Virus record (IMG/VR): IMGVR_UViG_3300029267_000502
Location: 1-21,928 of that record
Strand: one strand, 5' to 3'
Source: a virus
DNA length: 21,928 bases
The position numbers were made by a program, and so were the translations under genes. Below, in pieces: positions 7,690 to 16,567 of this stretch; the first letter of the stretch is position 1; each line of letters starts with the position of its first letter. The notes under the pieces were generated by a model that was not told the origin of the DNA, searched no databases, and worked only from the letters and a program-made list of their open reading frames with translations.

Positions 7690-8145
7690 ATGGCTGAACA
7701 TAGCACACTAACTGGGGCAGAACTTCACGAGCCTAAAGGTGCAGATAGCGCAAACGCAGGTGAAGTGTATGTGTCGGATGGAGCTGGCTCCGGGGACTGG
7801 TTTCCGAGAGAGGACATCTACTACGGAGTAATTGAAGATGTCTCGACAGCAGAGACTGTTTATATCCCAGTAGCTAACGCAGGTACGGTGGCTAAAGTTA
7901 CTACGGTGCTTGAAGGTGCCATCGGCACTGCTGACTCTACCATCACTGTTAAGAATGCTGCTGGTTCTAGTATGGGTACACTGACTATTGCGTACACTAG
8001 TTCGGCGGCGGGCGATGTAGACACTCTGGCACCAGCTTCAAACAACACCGTATCAGGTAATGATGCCATCACTATCGAAACTGATGGAGCCTCTACCACT
8101 GCCCAAAAACTTTGGTTCACCATTGTTGTCCAAAGGAGTAGCTAA
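7690..8145 (+). CDS. Head-fibre-like / surface structural protein
   Basis: The product has 151 residues. The N-terminus, HSTLTGAELHEPKGADSA followed by GEVYVSDGAGSG, is a recurrent opening of small phage head-fibre or virion-surface proteins; I recognise the pattern from annotated phages but not an experimentally tested protein. The remainder (about 45-151) is a Thr/Ser/Ala/Val-rich beta domain ending in KLWFTIVVQRSS, compatible with an immunoglobulin-like or jelly-roll fold. A clear TTTAGGAGA site precedes the ATG after the stem-loop. The stop overlaps the adaptor start (TAATG). A role on the head surface, perhaps sugar or host-surface binding, is inferred. Confidence 0.62.
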   Translation: MAEHSTLTGAELHEPKGADSANAGEVYVSDGAGSGDWFPREDIYYGVIEDVSTAETVYIPVANAGTVAKVTTVLEGAIGTADSTITVKNAAGSSMGTLTIAYTSSAAGDVDTLAPASNNTVSGNDAITIETDGASTTAQKLWFTIVVQRSS

Positions 8146-8891
8146 TGGCTATTAGAAAAACTCTTTTAGAGATCGTTCAAGAAATTTTGAGCGATATGGA
8201 CTCTGAGGATGTTAACAGTATCTCGGACACTCTTGAAGCTGTACAAATTGTAAATATTGTAGAGAGCACTTTCTATAACATCATTGCTACCAGAGAGATC
8301 CCTGAACATTACGAGCTGATTAAACTTACAGCCCTCTCCGACTCTGACTATCCAACTCATTTTGAGTACCCAGAGAATGTTAGAAGGCTAGACAAAGTTG
8401 ATTATGATGTAAGCTCTGATGCCTCTTTTGATTACAGAGAGATTAAATGGAAAGACCCGCTTGACTTTTTGGCTATGTCAGATAGCTTACAAGATAATTA
8501 TGATAATGTCTCTGATAAAAATGGTGGTACTAACCTAAGAATTAGAAATAATAAACAGCCTGAATGGTTCACTTCTTTTGACGACCACTACCTCATTATG
8601 GATAGCTATGACAGCACTGTGGATAACACTTTGCAAGAGGGGAAGTCTAGAGCTTTTGGTGTTAAGTATCCTGTGTTCTCTAAGGCAGATGGTTATATCC
8701 CCGACCTAGATGGGGATATGTTTAGATACCTTATCAATGAGTCTAAAGCTGTAAGTCAGTCCTTGCTAAAGGGTGGCACTGACCCAAAGACCGAACAAGC
8801 CGCCCGCAGACAAAAGAGTTATATTCAAAATGACAGATACAAAACAAATCGAGGGAACCTCTGGAACAATTTCGGTAGAAGAAGGTCTTGA
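8145..8891 (+). CDS. Adaptor / head-tail connector (tail tubular protein A-like)
   Basis: The product has 248 residues and is located between the head genes and the nozzle, where T7-like phages encode the gp11-type adaptor ring that docks under the portal. The N-terminal helix (TLLEIVQEILSDMDSEDVNS) and the central PENVRRLDKVDYDV and FTSFDDHYLIMDSYDS segments follow the layout of this family. The C-terminus is basic and helical (QAARRQKSYIQND, then NLWNNFGRRRS). An AAGGAG site lies before the ATG, which overlaps the upstream stop. Its last 62 bases overlap the start of the next small gene. Assignment is by position, size and general sequence character. Confidence 0.75.
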   Translation: MAIRKTLLEIVQEILSDMDSEDVNSISDTLEAVQIVNIVESTFYNIIATREIPEHYELIKLTALSDSDYPTHFEYPENVRRLDKVDYDVSSDASFDYREIKWKDPLDFLAMSDSLQDNYDNVSDKNGGTNLRIRNNKQPEWFTSFDDHYLIMDSYDSTVDNTLQEGKSRAFGVKYPVFSKADGYIPDLDGDMFRYLINESKAVSQSLLKGGTDPKTEQAARRQKSYIQNDRYKTNRGNLWNNFGRRRS

Positions 8892-9135
8892 TGACTGGGG
8901 TAAAGTTACCCTAACTGTCTCAAGCCCTAAGTTCAACCACAAGTTCTCGGTTAATAAGACTAATGACGGGTTTAGCTTTTTTGAGGTGGGGGTTACAAAG
9001 GGGAAAGTACCTAGTGAGCTTTCTAGCAGGTACACCACAGCCTATTTGGCTAAGGACGCCATTGTAACTTACATTAATAAGTCTAGAGAATCCCCTTCTG
9101 TACGAAGAGATAAGAACTATAGAGAGAATCACTAA
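8830..9135 (+). CDS. Small unknown protein between adaptor and nozzle
   Basis: The product has 101 residues if the ATG at 8830 is used (MTDTKQIEGTSG). An upstream GTG at 8773 would add 19 residues. Neither start has a strong ribosome-binding site, and both lie inside the adaptor gene, so translation probably depends on coupling. The sequence looks like a real soluble protein: a beta region (WGKVTLTVSSPKFNHKFSV) then an alpha helix (SSRYTTAYLAKDAIVTYINK) and a basic tail. The stop overlaps the nozzle ATG (TAATG). I do not recognise the family. Conserved placement between the two tail-tube genes suggests a tail or assembly role. Confidence 0.6.
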   Translation: MTDTKQIEGTSGTISVEEGLDDWGKVTLTVSSPKFNHKFSVNKTNDGFSFFEVGVTKGKVPSELSSRYTTAYLAKDAIVTYINKSRESPSVRRDKNYRENH

Positions 9136-11330
9136 TGGCTCAACAGTTTCTCCAAGAAGCATCTAACACTTTTATTAAAGGTCTCATCACCGAGGCTGGG
9201 GAACTCACTTTCCCTAAAGATGCTTCGGTGGATGAACTGAACTGTGATTTGGAAAGGGATGGTAGTAGACGAAGAAGATTGGGGGTAGAAGAAGAGGCTG
9301 GGTTTTCTTTGTCCTCGGAAACTATCAGTGACAGCACTGTAGTATCTACTAATAGCTGGACTAATGTTGGGGGAGAAGCTGGCGTAGAGTTTTCTGTGGT
9401 GCAGTTAGGCTCAGACATTATCTTCTACCAGAAATCTTCCGGGGCTTGGTCTGGTAATAGGGTAAACACTACTAAAACTTCCGGGTCTGAATATACATTA
9501 GACCTTACTCCCTACGCCAGAAGCGGGGGTAGTGGCGCGTCTTCAGCTAGAGTAGATTGTACTTCAATTAATGGGGCACTTGTTATAGCTTCCCCCGAAA
9601 TTGAAACTCTCCTTGTAGAAAGAAACTCTACTACTGGGGCTTTCACTGTAACTCAAATTGACTTTAAGGTTAGAGACTTTGAGTGGCAGGGGGATACCAG
9701 TACCTACTATAAGAAGTCTAGCTCTAACCCACCGGGTGTAGATCGTAGATATGACACCCTAAATACTGGGTGGGTTGGCACTACTGGGGGTGCAGCTCTA
9801 ACTACTTACGCTTCTGCTGAGAGTGCGTACCCTCCGCTAACCCTACCTTGGTATAGTGGTAAAGATAGTAGTGATGACTTTAGTGTGTCCGAGTGGAAGA
9901 AGATTTTTTCGGGCAACACTCTTATTGTCAATGGGCACTTTATTCTAGACCTTTTTGATAAAAATAGAAACTCTGCCTCAGGGCTAAGTGGTGTTAGCTC
10001 TTCTACAGAGTCAGCTAGATTCGGTACTGTTGCTGCCTACTCGGGCAGGGTGTTTTATGCTGGTCTTGAAAATAGCTCAGCTAATAATGGGTCGAAGATT
10101 TATTTTAGCCGTCTGCTCATTGATGATTTTGATGAGGTCGGCGATTGCTACCAAGTTAATGACCCAACCTCTGAAGTATTGCCAGACCTGCTCGATACAG
10201 ATGGTGGTGTAATCTATATCCCGGAAGCCTACAACATCAAGAAGCTTCATGTGTTTGGGCCTACCCTATACATATTTGCTGAAAATGGTGTATGGGCTGC
10301 GGGGGGTGTAGATGATGTATTTAGGGCCACAGAGTACTCAGTATCAAAGATTACAGAAGCTGGGTTGGGGTATAAAGACTCCTTCATCTCGGCAAATGGT
10401 AGACCATATTGGTGGTCTTACCTAGGCATCTTCACTGTAGCTGTAGAGAATAACTCAGTAGTTGCTCAGAATATTTCTATCGGGACCATCCAAACTTTTT
10501 GGGAAGCAGCTACTTCCTCAGCAAAGAGTAAAGTAGTCTCTGTATATGATGGTGTTAACAACAGGATCTTGTGGCTATACCCTAATACTGGGGAGTCTGT
10601 AGAGACTAAATTCAACAATGTTTTGTTGTTTGACGAGACTATCGGGGCTTTCTTCCCATGGAAGATAGTAGATGAGTCTAGCAATACCTCTGCTGTAATC
10701 GGAGCTGACTTCTACAATGGGGCCGGTAGCTCTAACATTGAAGTGGCAGTGACTGACAGCAGTGGTACCACTGTCACTGATAGTTCTGGTGATGCTGTAG
10801 TTGTGACAAGATCTGGCAGAGATTTTAGCTCTTCCGCTGTTAAGCTTTTAATTAGAGACGGGGCCACCAACAAGGTTACATTTGGCGGGTTTTCTAGTAC
10901 TTCTTTCTATGATTGGGGTAGCATGAATTACTCTAGCTACGCGGAAGCAGCCTATAATTTTATGGGGGATCTTACAACCTTCAAGAATGCCCCGTATATA
11001 ATGACCTATTGTAAGACTACAGAGACTGGGTGGGAATTAGTGGGGAGTTCTTATACCCCCATTAGAGAATCTTCTTGCTACATCTCTTCACACTGGGACT
11101 TCAAGACTTCTTCTAGCTCTGTACCCCAACAAATATATAGACCTAAGCCTGCTCCTGTTGTAAATACTAGTAACCTTTCTCTTTATGATTACCCCAAGAC
11201 TGTAGTGACCGCTCGTATTAAGACTAGAGGTAGGGGCAGGAATATGAAACTCAGGTTTGAAAGCGAAGAGGGTAAAGACTTTCATCTTCTCGGCTATGAG
11301 GTTATCGGTGCAAAAAACCAACGCTTCTAA
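9135..11330 (+). CDS. Nozzle / stabilisation protein (tail tubular protein B-like)
   Basis: The product has 731 residues. The N-terminus NTFIKGLITEAGELTFPKDA followed by DELNCDLERDGSRRRRLG is characteristic of podovirus nozzle proteins, which extend the short tail below the adaptor. The middle is a long series of aromatic and Gly/Ser-rich beta strands, as expected for a beta-propeller (e.g. LYIFAENGVWAAGG near 375, PYWWSYLGIFTVAVE near 420). The C-terminus contains RIKTRGRGRNMKLRFES, a common ending of this family. It follows the small unknown gene with a one-base overlap, and its last 35 bases overlap the next gene. Confidence 0.85.
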   Translation: MAQQFLQEASNTFIKGLITEAGELTFPKDASVDELNCDLERDGSRRRRLGVEEEAGFSLSSETISDSTVVSTNSWTNVGGEAGVEFSVVQLGSDIIFYQKSSGAWSGNRVNTTKTSGSEYTLDLTPYARSGGSGASSARVDCTSINGALVIASPEIETLLVERNSTTGAFTVTQIDFKVRDFEWQGDTSTYYKKSSSNPPGVDRRYDTLNTGWVGTTGGAALTTYASAESAYPPLTLPWYSGKDSSDDFSVSEWKKIFSGNTLIVNGHFILDLFDKNRNSASGLSGVSSSTESARFGTVAAYSGRVFYAGLENSSANNGSKIYFSRLLIDDFDEVGDCYQVNDPTSEVLPDLLDTDGGVIYIPEAYNIKKLHVFGPTLYIFAENGVWAAGGVDDVFRATEYSVSKITEAGLGYKDSFISANGRPYWWSYLGIFTVAVENNSVVAQNISIGTIQTFWEAATSSAKSKVVSVYDGVNNRILWLYPNTGESVETKFNNVLLFDETIGAFFPWKIVDESSNTSAVIGADFYNGAGSSNIEVAVTDSSGTTVTDSSGDAVVVTRSGRDFSSSAVKLLIRDGATNKVTFGGFSSTSFYDWGSMNYSSYAEAAYNFMGDLTTFKNAPYIMTYCKTTETGWELVGSSYTPIRESSCYISSHWDFKTSSSSVPQQIYRPKPAPVVNTSNLSLYDYPKTVVTARIKTRGRGRNMKLRFESEEGKDFHLLGYEVIGAKNQRF

Positions 11331-11634
11331 ACGAATAGCTCTGGTGGAGAAGCCAGACTACAGGATAGATCTGGAGTATGGTAGTGTTGATGGTAAAGAC
11401 TACGCCATACTCCATCTCCCAGTTGTAAATAGATTTACTAAGTCTGTATATTTAGATATAAAGATAGTGGTTGAAAACATCTGGGAGTTTCTCTCAGATA
11501 TTCACTACAAAGATATGTTCTGCGCTATTCTTAAAGAAAATGAAGTTACTAAAAAGTTTGCTTCCAGAATAGGATTTGTCTACTTAGGTGATGACGCAGA
11601 ATACTCTGTTTACCAATATAAGGAGTTCAAATAA
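11296..11634 (+). CDS. Internal virion protein A-like, with an acetyltransferase-like (GNAT) look
   Basis: The product has 112 residues from the ATG at 11296, or 108 from a GTG at 11308 that has GAGG six bases upstream. Both starts lie inside the end of the nozzle gene. The sequence has beta strands at the start (YAILHLPVVNRFT), a helix, and a C-terminal KKFASRIGFVYLGDDAEY, which resembles the acceptor-loop end of GNAT acetyltransferases ('F.ekiGF...'). Many podoviruses encode such a protein at the start of the ejection block, corresponding in position to T7 gp13. Whether it is enzymatic is unknown. The stop overlaps the next start (TAATG) with an AAGGAG site. Confidence 0.62.
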   Translation: MRLSVQKTNASKRIALVEKPDYRIDLEYGSVDGKDYAILHLPVVNRFTKSVYLDIKIVVENIWEFLSDIHYKDMFCAILKENEVTKKFASRIGFVYLGDDAEYSVYQYKEFK

Positions 11635-12188
11635 TGACCGTAGGTGTCGCCGCCGTAATTGGAGCAGTAGCTTCTGTAGTCGGTACTGTAGGCTCCCTTG
11701 TTATGCAAGGGAAGGCTATGAAGGCCCAAGAGAAACAACAAGAGTTAACCACCAGACGCTCCAGAAGGCAGGCTATTAGGCAGATGCAGCTCACTAGAGC
11801 ACAGTCTCTTATGTCTGCTCAGGGGGCTGGGTCTCTCTACGGGTCAGGAGCTGCTGGTGGCATCGGTGCCCTAAGCTCTCAACTGGGTGCTGACCTTGGC
11901 TACCAGACTGCCTATAACTCTCTCAGCGGGGATATTAGCAGGGCGAACCAAGCAGCTAACCTATTCTCTGGTATTGCCTCTGTGGGCGGAACCTTGTTCA
12001 ATATGAGCGGGGGCTTCGGAGGCTCAGGCGGTGCTCAACCAGCAGGCCCTGTAGGACCTACTATGACTGCCGCCCAAGTAAGAGCTGCTACCCCCAACAG
12101 GCCCCCTAGTCTGGCCCCCACTGGGGTATATAACCCGAGAACTAACATGGTTGGTGCTCTCGGAACACAAGGTGGATACGCACTTTAA
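11634..12188 (+). CDS. Internal virion protein B-like (gp14 position), ejection protein
   Basis: The product has 184 residues. The N-terminal hydrophobic Gly/Ala/Val segment (residues 2-26, VAAVIGAVASVVGTVGSLVM) could insert in a membrane. An amphipathic basic helix follows (KAQEKQQELTTRRSRRQAIR), then the Gly/Ser/Ala-rich stretch GAGSLYGSGAAGGIGALSSQ and a Pro-rich C-terminus. This layout is typical of gp14-like ejection proteins, which leave the virion first and form a channel in the outer membrane (T7 knowledge). AAGGAG precedes the ATG. The stop overlaps the start of the giant protein that follows. Confidence 0.75.
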   Translation: MTVGVAAVIGAVASVVGTVGSLVMQGKAMKAQEKQQELTTRRSRRQAIRQMQLTRAQSLMSAQGAGSLYGSGAAGGIGALSSQLGADLGYQTAYNSLSGDISRANQAANLFSGIASVGGTLFNMSGGFGGSGGAQPAGPVGPTMTAAQVRAATPNRPPSLAPTGVYNPRTNMVGALGTQGGYAL

Positions 12189-15100
12189 TGGAACCTCAAG
12201 AGTACAAACCCGGCTGGAAAGTCCTAGAAGACACCCCAGAAGATCCTTCTCCGCTTTCGCTGGAGGAGCAGAAGCCTGCTGCGGTTGACTCTCTGTCCAT
12301 TGGCCATGAGGCTAAACAACCCAGTGCAATTGATGCTCTCTCCACCTACCTCGAAGGATCTCTCGGTAGAGAAAAGGCAGCTCTCGTAGAAGATTTGATG
12401 AATGGCCAGTATGAATCTCTGGCCTATGAGTCTGATATGGTTACCGAGGATATGAGGAAGGATAGGGCTAGACGTAAGGCAGAAGAGATACTGTCTAGCC
12501 AAGAGGGCGGTGAAGAAAGACTGGCGGCTCTGGGGGATGTAACTGAAAGTTTGTTCTTCTGGCAGCATCTGGCCCCCGAGGTAGGCCCTATTCTAGAGGG
12601 TATGCCTGAGATGAAGGAGATTGATAGGCGTAGGCTTGACTCAGTATTTGCTGCACAACGCATCGTACAGGACAGGCTTGCCGACCAACCTTGGTATAAA
12701 GATCTTGGGGACTTTGCTGATCTAGCCCTATCTTCAGGCCCGCAGAATATCCTAGACCTACTCCCCGAAGATCAAACTTTCGAGGGGGCTGGTGCTCTTA
12801 GAGATTTGGCCAGAGAGGCTTCTGATCTTATGCTTCGTGGCCTTAGCCCTGAAGAGTTTGATAGGGAGTTCAATGCTATCCTTGACCGGGTTGAGGAGGC
12901 TGGGTTTTTCACTGATGAAAATATTTGGTATGTGGCTGGCTTTCTAGATCTTGTGGCCGAAGGGGGCGAGGGGTTTTGGTCTAGGACCGAATCTGTTTTC
13001 CAAGCTATGGATGTGGCCCTTCTCCCTCTCACTGTGCTCCCCTTTGTCCCTTCAGCCTCTTTTTTGTACAAAGGGGCACATGCCCTAAAGGCGATGTCTA
13101 CTCTTAAAAGCTTCAAGACTGCTGTAAGTACTACAGTGGATGTGGTCGAACGCGGCTCTCAGACCCTTGCTACAGAGGCAGGGTCTGTTGCCATGATTAA
13201 TCCGGGGGTAATCGGAGATAAGATGCTCACTTCCCCCGACCTTGTGGTGCGTCGTCAGCTTGAGGCTAATAATGCTGCCCTAAAGTTTGTCAAAGACTCT
13301 GCTTGGGGGGAACTTCTGGATGAAGAACAACTCCAGAAAGCAACAGCAGAGTGGACTGCTACAATTAAAGAGAAGAACGAAGACTGGCTTAACAGGACTC
13401 AAGAGGTTAACTACTTCATTGAGAATGACCACCTTGGTAATCCAGTGGGTGGTGTATTGCTTGGTAAGGTTGGGGGTGGAGAGGGCTTTAAGGTCCAGAG
13501 GTTCGCTGAGGAGTTCGCTGAGTCTATCGGTGGCTCCGTAGTAGAGTCTATGGTTAGCGGAGAGAGGAGGTTCTTTGTAAGAAAAGAGTGGAACCTCCCC
13601 ACCGAGGGCTTTGTAGATCCTACTGATGTCAAGGAAGTAGCCACTGGCTTCTTTTCCACCATCTTGTCCTCCACCTTCAAAGAACCCCCGATGATAGATG
13701 CCCTTGCTAAGCGGGGGGAAGCCCAGATCAGCAGGAACTTGAGGACACTTGGTAGAGATTACTTGCGTCTTCGTAATAAGGCTGGTAATAGAAATGTTGG
13801 TCTAGTGAATGGAATTATGGAGGAGCTTAGGGATGACCCAAACTTCTTCAGGAACACTCCGTATGACGTAGAAGAGTTTGGTAAAAGGTTCTACGATAAG
13901 TATGGGGAGATGCCTAACCAAGATACCATCAACTACTACAGTAAGATGGTGGAACTTAACGATACAGACTACTACATTCAAGCCGACATCATTCTCAAAG
14001 AGTCCGTAAACAACGGAGAAGAGATGGTGAAGGTTGAGGGTAACTATTACCTAGGTAAAAAGGTAGACGACATCCCTGAGGATGCCACTGTATTTGACCC
14101 TAAAGGTGGGCAGCTCCGCCTGCGTCGCCCTGAAGATGATGTGTATGAGATTAAACACTTTGAGTATTCACCTGAAGGCGTCGGCCCTGTCCGCTACGTA
14201 GCGGGGGAGGGTATTGTCACTCGTCGTATCTACCACTCCGATGTGCTGCCCTATAACGCCGGGGGTCACAGGACTCCTGCGGGTATCAGTGAACACTTCC
14301 TCAAACAAGACAAGGATATTACCCTTGCCACTGGGGAGAAAGTTCAAGGTAGCCCCTCTACTTTCTTAGCTGCTCGTACTGAAGCAGAAGCTAACCTAGC
14401 TGTTAGACAAATCAATACAATCATTGACACTATCAATGAGAGTGATAGTCTGGCAGAAGTTAATGCTGTCATCAGGGCCAATCGTGACTGGAACCTTAAC
14501 ATCGAAGACTACGATGATTTCAGAAACTATATGGCTAGATATAACCTTGATGAGACTAAGAGGGTTGTGAGGGTTGAGGACAAGGGGCTTACCCCAGCAC
14601 AGAAGGCTGTACTAAAGTCTGGTAAGACCACCTTCTACCATTCGGGGGCTGCTTCTGCTAGGGGTAGGAAAGACATCCCACTTACTAGGTTTGGTGGGGA
14701 GGAGCTTCAAGCCCTTGACCCGTCTAAGGCTATTGAGAGGGGCTTCGCAAAGACCATTGCCCGTAAGGGTAATCAAATCTATGACTACAGGGCTATTAAC
14801 TCTTGGGTAAACTTTGTTAAGAAGAACCCAGAGTCCATTACTAACTACCCCGAGATTGCTACCCTCCCAGCTAAGGAGTTCTTCAAGAGGGCTGAGCCAG
14901 TTAAACTTACCAAGGCTGGTAGGGCACTTGCTGCTCAACAGAGGCAGATTAACTTCAGGCTGTCTAACACCACTTCTCGTATTGCCCAAGAGAACCGCCT
15001 CTTTAGGCGGATCAGTGAGTTTGTCTACAACAAGGGTATGAAGAAGCTCTCCAAAGCTTTGGACTGGGCTAGCACCAAAGACCCCATTGGTTTCACTAGG

Positions 15101-16567
15101 GCTGTAGCTTTCCATTCTAAGCTAGGTATGTGGAACCCAGACCAACTGTATGTTCAGGGCAACCAGCTTATGAACATCTTGGGGGTAGGTGTTGGTAGTG
15201 TTGGTCCTGTAAAAACTATGCAAGCACTTCTATCTGTAGCTCCTATGAGGATAGCATTGGTGGACAATATCCCAGATGCTGCTCTCACTAGAATTGCAGG
15301 CATCCAAAAAGCTTTCACTGGTATCTCTGAAGAAGATTTTATCCTTCTTCGTAATTGGATCAAAAGCACTGGCAGAGATGTAATTGATAAAACTGTGGTG
15401 GAAGAGAACAACACTGTATCCTTCTTGGGTAAGAGTAGGGCACTACAGACTAGTCAATTCTTCTTCACTGAGGGTGAACTCTCTGGTAGGTTGGGGGCTG
15501 CTGCTCTTAACCTCATCGAGAGAAGGATTAAGTATGGGCAAGAGAATATCTTTTCGGACAGGGTAACTAATGCCATGATCCAGAGACAAGATGTTCTCAC
15601 TGCTTCTATGACCTCAGCTTCAGCAGCTCCTTGGCAAAGATCTGCCTTGGCTCTGCCCTTGCAGTTTGTCACCTACCATATCCGTATGGTGGAACAGATC
15701 TTGACTAATGGGATCCTCACTCCTAAAGAGAGGGCTAGCCTAGCATTCACTCATGTCTTGGCATATGGGGCAGCGGCTGTACCTGCCACTGGATGGTTTG
15801 TGGATAGACTTGCCCATGAGGGTAAAATTGATCCTAACGATAAGATGTATGACTTGGCTAGATACGGTGCTTTGGATGCCTTCCTATCTATTCTTACCGG
15901 GGAAGAGACAGCCCTAACTCCTAGACTTGCTGTCGGTGATGGTTTGTTTGACCTTCTTCGTGCCACTGGAGAAGAAAGCCTGTTGGAAACTGCAATGGGT
16001 CCGGGCGGCCAAATCGGTTGGGAGTTCATTGTAGCTTTCAACTCTATGCAAAAGAACATCTTTGCTGGTAAGTTCAACCACCTTACTCACGACTGGAATA
16101 GGTTTGCTAGAAACGTATCCAGCTACGACAAAGGCTATAAATACTGGATGGCGCATAGGTATGGCCAGATGGTTAGTCGTAAGTCGGGCAGTCTTATGAG
16201 AGATGACCTCACAGGTATGGAGGGAGTCCTTACAGCTTTGGGTATTGGCCTGAAAGAAGAGCGAGAAGCTTGGATGGCTGTTGATATGATGAAGCTGGAC
16301 AAACAGGGGTTCAACCAAACTGTTAAAGAAGTCACAAGACTCGGTGGTATAGTCTCTAGAATGGTCCAAGATAAGGATTATGATGGGGCTGCTAGGATGA
16401 TTGAAGATATTGGTGCTCATTTGGAGCTGCTTAATACAGCCGAAAGGGAAAAACTCTTAGGTATCATGAAGAATAATATGTCTATGCACGAATCAGTTGT
16501 TGAAGATCTTATTGAGAACTACAAGCTGAAGAATGCTGAACGGCTAATGGAGCTTACAAATGACTAA
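12188..16567 (+). CDS. Large internal virion / DNA-ejection protein (1459 aa)
   Basis: This is the largest gene here, a mostly helical, charged protein in the ejection block between the gp14-like and the transglycosylase-bearing proteins. Visible regions are an acidic N-terminus (1-130), a hydrophobic stretch at about 270-300 (DVALLPLTVLPFVPSASFLY), a central part rich in Asp/Glu and Tyr (550-800), and a C-terminal third with long amphipathic helices and further hydrophobic patches near 1160-1210 (HVLAYGAAAVPATGWFVD). T7 gp15/gp16 proteins of similar size form the periplasmic and inner-membrane part of the ejection channel. I see no enzymatic motif. Its ATG overlaps the previous stop (TAATG) and its end overlaps the next gene by 8 bases. 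Confidence 0.78.
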   Translation: MEPQEYKPGWKVLEDTPEDPSPLSLEEQKPAAVDSLSIGHEAKQPSAIDALSTYLEGSLGREKAALVEDLMNGQYESLAYESDMVTEDMRKDRARRKAEEILSSQEGGEERLAALGDVTESLFFWQHLAPEVGPILEGMPEMKEIDRRRLDSVFAAQRIVQDRLADQPWYKDLGDFADLALSSGPQNILDLLPEDQTFEGAGALRDLAREASDLMLRGLSPEEFDREFNAILDRVEEAGFFTDENIWYVAGFLDLVAEGGEGFWSRTESVFQAMDVALLPLTVLPFVPSASFLYKGAHALKAMSTLKSFKTAVSTTVDVVERGSQTLATEAGSVAMINPGVIGDKMLTSPDLVVRRQLEANNAALKFVKDSAWGELLDEEQLQKATAEWTATIKEKNEDWLNRTQEVNYFIENDHLGNPVGGVLLGKVGGGEGFKVQRFAEEFAESIGGSVVESMVSGERRFFVRKEWNLPTEGFVDPTDVKEVATGFFSTILSSTFKEPPMIDALAKRGEAQISRNLRTLGRDYLRLRNKAGNRNVGLVNGIMEELRDDPNFFRNTPYDVEEFGKRFYDKYGEMPNQDTINYYSKMVELNDTDYYIQADIILKESVNNGEEMVKVEGNYYLGKKVDDIPEDATVFDPKGGQLRLRRPEDDVYEIKHFEYSPEGVGPVRYVAGEGIVTRRIYHSDVLPYNAGGHRTPAGISEHFLKQDKDITLATGEKVQGSPSTFLAARTEAEANLAVRQINTIIDTINESDSLAEVNAVIRANRDWNLNIEDYDDFRNYMARYNLDETKRVVRVEDKGLTPAQKAVLKSGKTTFYHSGAASARGRKDIPLTRFGGEELQALDPSKAIERGFAKTIARKGNQIYDYRAINSWVNFVKKNPESITNYPEIATLPAKEFFKRAEPVKLTKAGRALAAQQRQINFRLSNTTSRIAQENRLFRRISEFVYNKGMKKLSKALDWASTKDPIGFTRAVAFHSKLGMWNPDQLYVQGNQLMNILGVGVGSVGPVKTMQALLSVAPMRIALVDNIPDAALTRIAGIQKAFTGISEEDFILLRNWIKSTGRDVIDKTVVEENNTVSFLGKSRALQTSQFFFTEGELSGRLGAAALNLIERRIKYGQENIFSDRVTNAMIQRQDVLTASMTSASAAPWQRSALALPLQFVTYHIRMVEQILTNGILTPKERASLAFTHVLAYGAAAVPATGWFVDRLAHEGKIDPNDKMYDLARYGALDAFLSILTGEETALTPRLAVGDGLFDLLRATGEESLLETAMGPGGQIGWEFIVAFNSMQKNIFAGKFNHLTHDWNRFARNVSSYDKGYKYWMAHRYGQMVSRKSGSLMRDDLTGMEGVLTALGIGLKEEREAWMAVDMMKLDKQGFNQTVKEVTRLGGIVSRMVQDKDYDGAARMIEDIGAHLELLNTAEREKLLGIMKNNMSMHESVVEDLIENYKLKNAERLMELTND

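Noticed and set aside
11312-11318. Slippery heptamer A AAA AAC near the end of the nozzle gene, suggesting a programmed -1 frameshift into the next gene
   Set aside because: A -1 shift leads to a frame that stops within a few codons (TAG at 11333-11335 region). The downstream gene is in the +1 frame and has its own candidate starts.
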